From assembly GCA_964433645.1 (NCBI GenBank), contig CAYSSK010000034.1, forward strand, positions 1 through 34,712: a stretch of DNA of 34,712 nt, written 5' to 3'. Below are positions 1 through 8,632 of the stretch, one piece after another. The translations under genes were made by a program, and so were the position numbers. A model generated the notes under the pieces. The model was not told the DNA's origin. It worked only from the letters and a program-made list of their open reading frames with translations, and ran no database searches. How positions within the stretch are numbered: position 1 is the first letter of the stretch; every line of letters starts with the position of its first letter. This stretch comes from Desulfofustis sp964433645 (GTDB lineage Bacteria; Desulfobacterota; Desulfobulbia; Desulfobulbales; Desulfocapsaceae).

Positions 1-3000
1 GCTGATCAATCTGCCCCGGGTCGATATGGACCGGACCCAGCCCCGCCCCGGGTTTCCAGAGCAAATCAATATCCTCGCCGATCAAACGTTCTAGCATCCT
101 GAGCATGGAGCTGATGGCTTCGTTGAGATCCAGCACTCTGGGGGCGATGGTCTGCCTACGGGCAAAGGCCAGAAGCTGACGGGTCAGGTCGGCCGAACGC
201 ATGGCGGCGTTTCGGACTTCTTCGAGGCTGGCGCGCAGAGGATTATCCACCGCAAGGCTTTCCAGCACCATCTCCGTGTGGCCAAGAATGACGCTGAGCA
301 TGTTGTTAAAGTCATGGGCCACACCGCCGGCCAGACGGCCGACGGATTCCATCTTCTGGGCGTGCGCCAACTGGACCGAAAGAGTGCGACGTTCAGTTAT
401 GTCTGTGGCGATACTCAAAATGGCGGGACGACCTTGCCACTCGATGCGCTTGGCTAGAACATCCAGGGGAAAGATCGAGCCATCTTTACGGAAATGCTTA
501 ACTTCGAATCGCGCCTCGCCCGTTTCGAAGATTCGCCGCATTCGTTCTGCCAGCAATGCCTGACTCTCCGGTATATCGAGCTCACTGAGGCCGGTTTCCA
601 GGAATTCGTCCAGGCGATCATATCCGTGCAGGGCCAAGGTCTCCGTATTGGCGAAAAGAAATCGTCCGTCGGTATCGTGAATGGTAATGGATACCGGCGC
701 CAGATCGACCATTCGCCCGAGCAGCGAAAGACGCTCTTCACGCGCTTTCTGATCGGTTACGTCGATATGCGAACCAAGAACTCTCACTGCCCGGCCTGAT
801 TCGGCTCGCAGCACGGAGCCTTGAGTGAGAATCCAGCGATACGATCCGTCCTTGTGCCGGAAGCGAAACTCGATGCCATAGGTGGATGCCTTGTCGGCAA
901 TCGCCTTTTCAACGTACGCCACCGTCGACTCCACATCATCGGGATGTACACGGCTCCGCCACTCGTCGAAGCTGTCGCTTATCTCGTCTTCTTCATGGCC
1001 GATCTGCTCTTTCCATTCACGTGAAAACCGTACCCGGTTCGTGGCCAGGTCCCACTCCCAAAGACCCACTTTCGCGGCCCGAATCGCCTCTCTGAGGCGC
1101 ATGGATGCTTCCCGGACCTCCTGCTCGGATCGGTTGCGATCCGTGAGATCGATATCGATACAGAAAAATTCGGGTTTCACCCCCGGCACGTGCACCAAGG
1201 CGTGAGAGGAATATACCGAAATAGGTGAGCCGTCTTTGCGCATGAGCTCGAGTTCGGCGGCCGGGATCACTTCGCCGGTCTCGGCCATCCGGCTCATTTC
1301 AGTTTTTACGTGGTGATACATGGCAGGCGGGATGATAAGCTCAAGCAGATTTCGGCCCAGCGCTTCCTCTGCCGTGAAACCGTAGAATTTTTCAGAAGCG
1401 CGGTTCCAGTAACGCACCGTACCGTCCATTGCGTAACCCTGCACCGCCACCGTGGCCACATTGCGCAGAATACTCTGAAAGCGCATTTCGCTCGCCTTCA
1501 GCGTCTCCTCGGTCTGCCTGCGCTCGCCAATATCCCTTGAGACACCAACGAAATACACACACTTGCCGCCCTCCCCGAAAACAGGCGTTATGTTGCCTTC
1601 ATGCCATCGCCAGGTTCCATCGGCGTGTTTGACCCGGTATTGAGGACCGACCAATGATTCTCCGGCGTCATGAACCTTCAACATGTATTGTTCACACCCG
1701 ACCAGATCATCGGGATGCACAAAATGCTGGAACTTCTTACCCTCCATGAATGACGGATCATAGCCAAGCATTTTTTTCCACGAAGGAGCGACATAGGAGA
1801 AGACACCGTCCGGTTTCAGCTTCCAGATCAAATCACAGGAATTATCGACGAGAAATCGGAAACGCTCCTCACTCTCCTGTAGCGCCTTCTCGGCCAGCTT
1901 GCGCTCGGTAATGTCGCGGGCCGTTTCCCAGAAGTAGTCGATTTCGCCGCTCTGGCAACGGACCACATGCGTGCGCGACTCGACAGGGAAGACGGTACCG
2001 TCCTTGCGGGTATACTCTTTTTCATAAAGGCCCGAATGGCTCTGGCTCAGAAGTCGTTTTCCCAACGATTTGTGGGATTCCGACCCGCGCCAGCGCTCGG
2101 GTGTAATATCATGAAAATCAGGCAGTTCCCGCAACTCTTCAAGACGGTAGCCCAGCATTTCACAATAAGCCTCGTTGGCGTCGAGGATGCGGCCCGTCGT
2201 ATCCACCAGAACGAAGCCGTCGCGGCTGTGCTCGAAAATCTCACGATTGCGCCGCCGGCTCTTCTCCAGGCTGCGGGCGCCGGCGATCTTGTACAGGCCG
2301 AAGGCCAGGTCTCTTGCCAACTCGCTGAACAATTCCTGCTCTTGGCCATCGTTGGCATAGGACCCGGGAACGCTCGCTGTTAAGACACCATAGGTCAAGC
2401 CGCCACAAGCCAGTCGTCGCACCAAAGCAGCGCGGCCTTCGTAACCCGTGGACATCGGGCAGTCGGGACATTCGGTCACGGGATCGTTCGTTACGATCAC
2501 CTCCTCGGAGCCCAACGCACGTTTCATACAGCAGGGGAAAACGCCACGCTGCAAACGCTCGCGCAACACACCGAAACCGCTGTCAAGACCTGCCGAGGCC
2601 GTCGCCGATACTTCGTCCTTAACCGGCAGACCAAGCGCCTCGCCGCCATCGCCGCCGAGCAGGACGACCCACGTGTTCAAATACCCCATCGTCTCGGTCA
2701 GGTTCGCGCAGGCCCGTTCGATCAGACGCCTGGGATCATCTTCGGTCACGGTGAGCTGATTGACGTCGCGGAGGCCCAACAGGACGCTGTTGAGGTGGTC
2801 AAGCCGGTCGTTGGCCCGGCTGAGTTCATTGTTTCGAGTCTCGATCTCCTGGCGAGCCTGCTGCAGAGCCGCCTGCGTCTCGCGTAATTGCTCGTTCTGC
2901 AATTCGAGTTCAGCCTGATGAACGGCCAGTTCATGCGCCAGCACTTTGATGTCCTCGATAGCCTTTGGCTCAACCGTCTCGGATGCATTCACGCACAGGG

Positions 3001-3052
3001 CTTCGACTCTTTTGCGCAGCGTGTCGGCGATAGTGGCTTTGTTCGCGCTCAT
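1..3052 (-). CDS. Multi-PAS sensor histidine kinase, partial (3' end off window)
   Basis: One uninterrupted minus-strand frame runs from ATG at 3052 to the window edge, giving at least 1017 codons with no stop. In order it shows an N-terminal coiled coil (about residues 35-90, rich in Glu/Gln/Leu), a GAF-like domain with several cysteines including CPDCP (about 110-250), five PAS repeats starting near residues 267, 389, 520, 650 and 774 (each ending in a DITER/DITDQ-type PAC motif), and a dimerisation/phosphoacceptor segment with GGVAHDFNN. The His (314-316 on the plus strand, about residue 913) is the likely autophosphorylation site. The ATP-binding domain is cut off just before its N box, so a C-terminal receiver domain cannot be excluded. 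No transmembrane segment was seen, so it is probably cytosolic. The ligand is unknown. The ribosome-binding site is weak (AGGT), so the start is moderately sure. Confidence 0.9.
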   Translation of the reverse strand, partial: MSANKATIADTLRKRVEALCVNASETVEPKAIEDIKVLAHELAVHQAELELQNEQLRETQAALQQARQEIETRNNELSRANDRLDHLNSVLLGLRDVNQLTVTEDDPRRLIERACANLTETMGYLNTWVVLLGGDGGEALGLPVKDEVSATASAGLDSGFGVLRERLQRGVFPCCMKRALGSEEVIVTNDPVTECPDCPMSTGYEGRAALVRRLACGGLTYGVLTASVPGSYANDGQEQELFSELARDLAFGLYKIAGARSLEKSRRRNREIFEHSRDGFVLVDTTGRILDANEAYCEMLGYRLEELRELPDFHDITPERWRGSESHKSLGKRLLSQSHSGLYEKEYTRKDGTVFPVESRTHVVRCQSGEIDYFWETARDITERKLAEKALQESEERFRFLVDNSCDLIWKLKPDGVFSYVAPSWKKMLGYDPSFMEGKKFQHFVHPDDLVGCEQYMLKVHDAGESLVGPQYRVKHADGTWRWHEGNITPVFGEGGKCVYFVGVSRDIGERRQTEETLKASEMRFQSILRNVATVAVQGYAMDGTVRYWNRASEKFYGFTAEEALGRNLLELIIPPAMYHHVKTEMSRMAETGEVIPAAELELMRKDGSPISVYSSHALVHVPGVKPEFFCIDIDLTDRNRSEQEVREASMRLREAIRAAKVGLWEWDLATNRVRFSREWKEQIGHEEDEISDSFDEWRSRVHPDDVESTVAYVEKAIADKASTYGIEFRFRHKDGSYRWILTQGSVLRAESGRAVRVLGSHIDVTDQKAREERLSLLGRMVDLAPVSITIHDTDGRFLFANTETLALHGYDRLDEFLETGLSELDIPESQALLAERMRRIFETGEARFEVKHFRKDGSIFPLDVLAKRIEWQGRPAILSIATDITERRTLSVQLAHAQKMESVGRLAGGVAHDFNNMLSVILGHTEMVLESLAVDNPLRASLEEVRNAAMRSADLTRQLLAFARRQTIAPRVLDLNEAISSMLRMLERLIGEDIDLLWKPGAGLGPVHIDPGQIDQ

Positions 3053-3367
3053 GCATGAACCTATGTTGTTTTGTTGAAACGATAACACCAACGGCTAAAA
3101 GCACGTTGAATAGACACTATTCTGCGCGATCTCGGCGGCTATACGGCCTGCTTCACTACGTTTGCAATCGACCGCCGGGCAGTCGGTTTTCCCGGGAAAA
3201 ATCCCCTGCCCTCACCTGGCAGACCGCGGTCATTGACCACCACCGCATTGAGGTCAGGCAGAAAACCATTCAACGCCGAGGTCGCATCGAACCGGTACCC
3301 CGGAAAGAAATCCGGCAACAACAGCTCCGCCCCTATCCAACCCGACCACCCGCCGGCAGCTCTTACA
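3053..3367. other. Intergenic region with no confident gene
   Basis: About 315 bases lie between the kinase start and the DsrE-like stop. I see no tRNA, strong promoter or terminator. On the minus strand an open frame of about 80 codons ends near 3139. It reads in a protein-like way (WSGWIGAELLLPDFFPGYRF and onward) but has no start with a ribosome-binding site and matches nothing I recognise. It may be a gene remnant or chance. Confidence 0.4.
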
Positions 3368-3715
3368 TCAAAACGTTATAAGCTGATACCCCTGATTGAG
3401 ATACGCCTCGATCGACGGGTGCCCCATCAGATCACCGTGCACCCTGAGCCCCTGGGCCTCCGCATCCTCGAGACTGCCCAGTTTCGCCGAGCAGGCCCGG
3501 CAGACGCAGTCGATCAAACCGTTTTGCTTGACCTTTTCATACAGAGCGTAAAAAGGGGCTTCGGGATCCTTGAAAACGGAGACGAGCTTTACGGCCCCCC
3601 CTTCGACGACCACCTTGGTATCGTATCCTTTCTCTTGAAAATCAAGAGCATACAATAAAACATGAGCAAAACACATCATGTCCGGGTTATAGGTTACCAG
3701 TACCACCTTTTTCAT
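3368..3715 (-). CDS. DsrE-like small sulfur-relay family protein
   Basis: This 115-residue protein begins MKKVVLVTYNPDMMCFAHVL, the beta-strand-plus-helix opening of the DsrE/DsrF-like fold. A cysteine pair in DCVCRACSAKLG (around residues 70-80) sits where family members carry the sulfur-accepting cysteine. The start is well supported by GGAGGAAGTC directly before ATG. It stands alone, divergent from aroC, with no dsrEFH partners, so a role in dissimilatory sulfite reduction is not implied. Family members carry or relay sulfane sulfur in the cytoplasm; the specific role here is unknown. The protein ends in LITF at a UGA, which I take as a normal stop because homologues end at about this place. 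Confidence 0.8.
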   Translation of the reverse strand: MKKVVLVTYNPDMMCFAHVLLYALDFQEKGYDTKVVVEGGAVKLVSVFKDPEAPFYALYEKVKQNGLIDCVCRACSAKLGSLEDAEAQGLRVHGDLMGHPSIEAYLNQGYQLITF

Positions 3716-3989
3716 GACTTCCTCCTGGTTGCTTCTTGTCGCTTCGGTTTCTGAAAAACAGATCAGCGCCCGTCAGCCGCTTGCCGGCAGTCCGATCCGT
3801 TTTTTTCATGGCTCTATACAACCGCAGATCGCCTCGGCCGGCAACGACTTTTCCGACCATGCCGCTCTTCCACCGGTACTCGAGGGGGCGATGAAGCCTT
3901 TCCCTTTTTCTTTTGACTCACCGGCTGAGTGCCGGTATAACCAACCGGTACCTGACAAATCCTCGCAAAACGACCCAGGAGCCACCACC

Positions 3990-5081
3990 ATGTCAAGTCA
4001 CTTCGGCACATTATTCCGCATTTCAACGTTTGGCGAATCCCACTGCAAGGCGGTCGGGGTGGTCATCGACGGCTGCCCGTCGGGACTCCACCTGAATGAA
4101 GCGGATATTCAACGGCAGCTCGACCGACGGCGACCCGGACAATCCAAACTGACCACCGATCGGCAGGAAGGCGACCTGGTGACGATCTTGTCGGGCACCG
4201 AGAACGGCGTTACCCTGGGCAGTCCGATCGCGCTGAAGGTAGACAACCTCGACCAGCGGCCCGGCGATTACGGCGACATGACGAGTATTCCGCGCCCTTC
4301 CCATGCCGACTATACCTATCTCGCCAAATACGGGATCAAAGCGTCATCCGGCGGCGGCCGGTCGAGCGCCCGGGAGACCATCGGCACGGTCGCCTCGGGC
4401 GCCGTGGCAGCCAAGCTTCTCCGTGAAAAATATGGAATCGAGATCATCGCCTGGGTCAGCGGCGTCGGTCCATACGAGGCCGGTCCAGTCGACCAGACCA
4501 CGATCACCAGTGAGCAGATCGATGACAACGACCTGCGCTGCCCGGACCCGGCCATTGCCCAGCAGATGCGAGCCCTGATCGTCTCCCTGAAGGACGCCGG
4601 CAACTCCACCGGCGGCATCGTCTCCTGCATCATCAGAGGAGTGCCCGCCGGGCTGGGCGAGCCGGTCTACGAAAAGCTCGAGGCCAAACTCGCCCAGACG
4701 ATGCTGGCCATCCCGGCAACCAAGGGCTTCGAGATCGGTTCCGGTTTTGCCGGCGCGAAAATGACGGGCTCCGAGCACAACGATCCGTTTGTCATGAAAG
4801 ACGGCCGCCTCGGCACTGCGACCAATTATTCCGGCGGTATTCAGGGCGGCATCTCCAATGGCGAGATCATTCACTTCCGGGTAGCGTTCAAACCGCCCGC
4901 CACCATTTCCCAGGCGCAGCAAACCGTTAACTACCAGGGAGACGCCATCACCCTGGAGGCCAAAGGCCGGCATGATCCCTGCGTGGTGCCGCGCGCCGTA
5001 GCGATCGTTGAATCGATGGCTGCTCTGGTGATCATCGACATGGCTTTGCGCCAGGAAGCACGCCGGTCATTCCGCCCCTGA
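3990..5081 (+). CDS. aroC: Chorismate synthase
   Basis: Chorismate synthase converts 5-enolpyruvylshikimate-3-phosphate to chorismate using reduced FMN, the last common step of aromatic amino acid synthesis. The 363-residue product carries the family signatures GESHC near the N terminus, RPSHADYTY followed by the GGGRSSARET segment, and KGRHDPCVVPRAVAIVESM near the C terminus. Length is normal for the family. The frame stays open further upstream to 3714, but ATG at 3990 is preceded by AGGAG at 8-nt spacing and starts MSSHFGTLFRISTFGESH, the standard N terminus, so the upstream 92 codons are not coding. The ClC gene follows after 33 bp on the same strand, so cotranscription is possible. The 274 bp before it is shared with the divergent DsrE-like gene. 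Confidence 0.97.
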   Translation: MSSHFGTLFRISTFGESHCKAVGVVIDGCPSGLHLNEADIQRQLDRRRPGQSKLTTDRQEGDLVTILSGTENGVTLGSPIALKVDNLDQRPGDYGDMTSIPRPSHADYTYLAKYGIKASSGGGRSSARETIGTVASGAVAAKLLREKYGIEIIAWVSGVGPYEAGPVDQTTITSEQIDDNDLRCPDPAIAQQMRALIVSLKDAGNSTGGIVSCIIRGVPAGLGEPVYEKLEAKLAQTMLAIPATKGFEIGSGFAGAKMTGSEHNDPFVMKDGRLGTATNYSGGIQGGISNGEIIHFRVAFKPPATISQAQQTVNYQGDAITLEAKGRHDPCVVPRAVAIVESMAALVIIDMALRQEARRSFRP

Positions 5082-5114
5082 ACGTTTCGATTTTCTGCAC
5101 CGCGAGCATTCCCG

Positions 5115-7169
5115 ATGGTCCAGGCACGTACCCTGTTGAGCACCCTGATCGATCGCCTTTCGCCGCCGGCCGGCCTGCTGCTGCTGGCTCTTTCGGCCAT
5201 CGTCGGCGCCGGCACCGGCCTGGCCGCGGTGATTTTCATCAAGCTGATCAGAATCATCGAAACCTTTTGTTACACCACCATCCCCGAGTTCTTCCCGTCG
5301 CTCGGCCTGAGTATTTTCCTGCTGGCTCCGCTCGGCGGCGCCCTCCTGGTCGGCCCGCTGATCATCTTCGCCCGTGAGACGAAGAGCAGCGGCGTTCCGG
5401 AAGTTATGCAGGCCCTGATCCTGCACGGCGGCCGGATCAGGGCGCGGGTGGCCGGCACGAAAATCATCGGTTCCGCGCTGTGCCTTGGCAGCGGCGGGTC
5501 GGCCGGCCGCGAAGGGCCGATCGTGCAGATCGGCGCTTCCCTCGGTTCGGCCATCGGCCAGCTCTTTCGGCTCTCCGACGACCGTATCAAGAACCTGCTC
5601 GGCTGCGGCACGGCGGCCGGGATTGCCGCGGCTTTCAACACCCCGATCGCCGGCGTCGTGTTCTCCATCGAAGTGCTGATGGGCAACCTGCAGGTTCGCT
5701 CGTTCGGCAATGTGGTCGTCGCCGCCGTCGCCGGCTCCATCGTCAGCAGGCACTTTCTCGGGAGCCGGCCGGCCTTTGCCATCCCCATCCACTCTTTCGG
5801 CTCGCCGTTGTCGGTCGTTTTCTATTTGATCCTCGGCCTGTTGTCCGCTCTGGTCGGCATCATGTTCATCAAGATGCTCAGCAAAACGGAGAACCTGTTC
5901 GACCAAATCCAGGCGCCGCAGCTGCTGAAACCGGCCATGGGCGCCCTGCTGCTCGGGCTGATCGGCGTGCTGTTCATGATCTTTGTCGGTACGGAAACGG
6001 GACTCAAACCGCATATCTACGGTCAGGGCTTTCGCTTCATCGAATCTGTCCTGCACGGCGGTACACCATTCTGGCTGCTGCTCCTGCTCGTTTTCCTCAA
6101 GCCCCTGACCACCGCGCTGACCCTGGGGTCGGGCAGTCCCGGCGGGGTCTTCGGCCCGTCTCTGTTCATCGGGGCGATGCTCGGCGGCTGTCTCGGCATC
6201 ATCTTCAAGCATTTTTTTCCGGAGATCTCCGGTGAACCCGGCGCTTACGTGCTGGTCGGCATGGCCGCCATGTTTGCCGCAACCGCCCGGGCACCGCTGA
6301 CCGGAATGCTCACCGTTTTCGAACTGAGCAACGATTACTTGATCATTCTGCCGATGATGTTTGCCACCATTACCGCCAGTTATTTCGCTCACTGGCTGCA
6401 CCCGGAATCGATATTCACGATCAAACTGGCCAAACGCGGCATCCGCTTCTATGAAGGGCGGGACATGGATATCATGCAGGGGGTAACGGTCAACGAGGTA
6501 ATGCGCACCCAGGTGGTGACCGTTGACAAGGATCAGTCTCTGCCGGAATTGATGGCTTTGTTCCAGGAAACCAACCTGCTCGGCTTTCCGGTGGTCACCG
6601 AAGGGAAAAGGCTCTGGGGGATCATTACACTGCAGGATATTCACCGTATTCAGTCCGACAGCAGCAGCAACCTGCGCGAAATGCGGGTGGCGGACGTGGC
6701 CATTGAGGGGCCGATCGCCGTCTATCCCGATGAACCGATCTGGGTCGCCATCCAGAAAATGTCGCCGCGGGACCTGGCCCGACTGCCGGTCATTGCCCGA
6801 GACGGCTCTCAACGCCTGATCGGCTCGATCAGCCGCAGCGATATCCTCCGCGCCTATGACGTCGGCGTCGTCAGGAAACAACGGGGACAGATCCTGGAAC
6901 AGCAGACGACGCTGCGCTCCTCGACGGAAACCGGATTCGTCGAATTTGCCCTCAACGAGGATGATGCCTGCTGCAACGTCCGTGTCAAAAACCTGCCGCT
7001 TCCCCAGCATGTCAACCTGGTGTCGATCAGGCGGGAAGGCAAGACCATCGTGCCGCGCGGCAACCATTACCTGCAGCCCGGCGATGTGCTCACCGTCTTC
7101 GGCCGGCTCGAGGAAATCAATCACCTGAAGGATTTTCTCAACTCCTGCCCGATACCGTCGACCCGTTAA
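5115..7169 (+). CDS. ClC-family chloride channel/antiporter with CBS pair and TrkA-C-like tail
   Basis: This 684-residue membrane protein belongs to the ClC family, which moves Cl- (or F- in some branches) by channel or H+-antiport mechanisms. About 10 or more hydrophobic segments fill residues 15-440. Family selectivity motifs are present: GSGGSAGREGPIVQIG, whose Glu corresponds to the gating glutamate, and GSGSPGGVFGPSLFIGA. Two CBS motifs (about residues 455-580) follow and usually bind adenine nucleotides. A C-terminal domain of about 80 residues ending PGDVLTVFGRLEEI resembles TrkA-C/RCK-C ligand-binding domains. It lies 33 bp behind aroC. Ion specificity and channel versus antiporter mode cannot be decided from the sequence. 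The ribosome-binding site is weak. Confidence 0.92.
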   Translation: MVQARTLLSTLIDRLSPPAGLLLLALSAIVGAGTGLAAVIFIKLIRIIETFCYTTIPEFFPSLGLSIFLLAPLGGALLVGPLIIFARETKSSGVPEVMQALILHGGRIRARVAGTKIIGSALCLGSGGSAGREGPIVQIGASLGSAIGQLFRLSDDRIKNLLGCGTAAGIAAAFNTPIAGVVFSIEVLMGNLQVRSFGNVVVAAVAGSIVSRHFLGSRPAFAIPIHSFGSPLSVVFYLILGLLSALVGIMFIKMLSKTENLFDQIQAPQLLKPAMGALLLGLIGVLFMIFVGTETGLKPHIYGQGFRFIESVLHGGTPFWLLLLLVFLKPLTTALTLGSGSPGGVFGPSLFIGAMLGGCLGIIFKHFFPEISGEPGAYVLVGMAAMFAATARAPLTGMLTVFELSNDYLIILPMMFATITASYFAHWLHPESIFTIKLAKRGIRFYEGRDMDIMQGVTVNEVMRTQVVTVDKDQSLPELMALFQETNLLGFPVVTEGKRLWGIITLQDIHRIQSDSSSNLREMRVADVAIEGPIAVYPDEPIWVAIQKMSPRDLARLPVIARDGSQRLIGSISRSDILRAYDVGVVRKQRGQILEQQTTLRSSTETGFVEFALNEDDACCNVRVKNLPLPQHVNLVSIRREGKTIVPRGNHYLQPGDVLTVFGRLEEINHLKDFLNSCPIPSTR

Positions 7170-7190
7170 TGTATCTATTCAGGCGCCCGC

Positions 7191-8600
7191 TCAGATGCCG
7201 AGATAGTCAATGATGCCGGCGGCGGCCTGCCTCCCCTCGGCAATCGCCGTGACCACCAGGTCGGCGCCGCGCACCGCGTCGCCGCCGGCAAAGACCGCGC
7301 GGTGATCGGTCTGCCCGAAAAACCTGCCGCCGGTCTTGATCCGCCCCCGGTCATCCACGCCCACCCCCAGCGCCTCCAGCCAGGGGAGCGGTTCGGGGGT
7401 GAAGCCAAAGGCGACAATGACCGCGTCGGCCTCGAGAAGCTGCTCGGAATCGGCGAGAGGTACCGGCCGTCGCCGCCCGCTCGTATCCGGCGGCCCCAAC
7501 TCGGTGCGGACGACGCGCACCCCGATGACCCGCCCGTCGCCATCGGTCTCGATGGCCAGCGGCTGGAGATTGAAGAGAAACTCAACGCCCTCGTCTCTGG
7601 CATTGTTCACCTCCCGCGCTGAACCGGGCATATTGCGCTCGTCCCGGCGATAGGCGCAGCGGACCCGGGCCGCTCCCTGACGAATGGCGGTGCGCAGACA
7701 GTCCATCGCCGTATCGCCCCCGCCGAGAACCAGCACCCGCTTGCCCCGCATCGACACGAAACGGGCCCGCTCGTAGGAATAGCCGCGCTCCTGGCAGATG
7801 GTGCCGATCAGATAGGGCAGCGCTTCATAGACCCCGGCCGCACGCTCGTTGGCCAAACCGCCGCGGATGGGTCGATAGCAGCCGGTCCCGACAAACAGCG
7901 CGTCATGCTCGGCCAGCAGATCACCAACGACGATATCGCGACCGACCTCGACACCGAGACGAAACTCGATGCCCATCTCGGTGAAGATCTGCCGCCGCAG
8001 TACCATAACCTCCTTGTCCAGCTTGAAACCGGGAATCCCGAAGGTCAACAGTCCGCCGATCTCCGGATAGCGGTCGTAGACCACCGGCCGGATCCCGTTG
8101 CGCACCAGTACGTCGGCGCAGCCAAGCCCGGCGGGTCCGGCACCGATCACCGCGACGCTGTGCCCACTGGCCGGTACGCTGGACAGGTCGGGCCGCCACC
8201 CCATCGCCAAAGCGGTATCGACCAGGTATTTCTCCACGGAACCGATGGTAACCGCACCGAATTCGTCATGGAGCGTGCAGGCCCCTTCGCACAATCGATC
8301 CTGGGGACAGACCCGGCCGCAGACTTCCGGCAGGCTGTTGGTCAGGTGACACAGCTCCGCCGCCTCGAAAATCCTGCCCTCCCCTGCCAATTTCAGCCAG
8401 TCCGGAATATAGTTGTGCACCGGGCAGCGCCATTCGCAATAGGGATTGCCGCAGCCCAGACAGCGATTGGCCTGCATCCGCATCTGCTGGTCTTGAAACG
8501 AGCGGTAGATTTCGGCAAAACTGCTGCGCCGCACATCCAGTGGCCGTTTCTGCGGATCGACCCGCTCCACCTCAAGAAATTGAAAGACATTTTGATCCAT
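7191..8600 (-). CDS. gltD: Glutamate synthase small (beta) subunit
   Basis: GltD takes electrons from NAD(P)H through FAD and passes them to GltB, allowing 2-oxoglutarate plus glutamine to yield two glutamates. The 469-residue protein starts with the usual N-terminal iron-sulfur region (CLGCGNPYCEWRCPVHN near residues 48-64, plus CGRVCPQDRLCEGAC) and has two dinucleotide-binding motifs: GAGPAGLGCADVL for FAD, and GGGDTAMDC for the NADPH domain. Length is typical of GltD. It follows gltB after 32 bp on the same strand, forming a gltBD operon, and converges with the ClC gene. The stand-alone N-terminal Fe-S plus NADPH module also occurs in other reductases, but adjacency to gltB settles the assignment. 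Confidence 0.96.
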   Translation of the reverse strand: MDQNVFQFLEVERVDPQKRPLDVRRSSFAEIYRSFQDQQMRMQANRCLGCGNPYCEWRCPVHNYIPDWLKLAGEGRIFEAAELCHLTNSLPEVCGRVCPQDRLCEGACTLHDEFGAVTIGSVEKYLVDTALAMGWRPDLSSVPASGHSVAVIGAGPAGLGCADVLVRNGIRPVVYDRYPEIGGLLTFGIPGFKLDKEVMVLRRQIFTEMGIEFRLGVEVGRDIVVGDLLAEHDALFVGTGCYRPIRGGLANERAAGVYEALPYLIGTICQERGYSYERARFVSMRGKRVLVLGGGDTAMDCLRTAIRQGAARVRCAYRRDERNMPGSAREVNNARDEGVEFLFNLQPLAIETDGDGRVIGVRVVRTELGPPDTSGRRRPVPLADSEQLLEADAVIVAFGFTPEPLPWLEALGVGVDDRGRIKTGGRFFGQTDHRAVFAGGDAVRGADLVVTAIAEGRQAAAGIIDYLGI

Positions 8601-8632
8601 GATGTTCGTCCGTCAAACCGCGAGCGGGTTCT

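Noticed and set aside
3368..3370. UGA ending the DsrE-like gene as a possible Sec codon (followed by CKSC)
   Set aside because: Family members end at about this position, no suitable hairpin was noticed, and the following sequence does not look like a DsrE extension.
5067..7124. 685-codon minus-strand open frame opposite the ClC gene
   Set aside because: It is a GC-rich shadow frame; the plus strand has clear ClC, CBS and TrkA-C motifs, while this frame is low-complexity Asp/Gln/Arg-rich.
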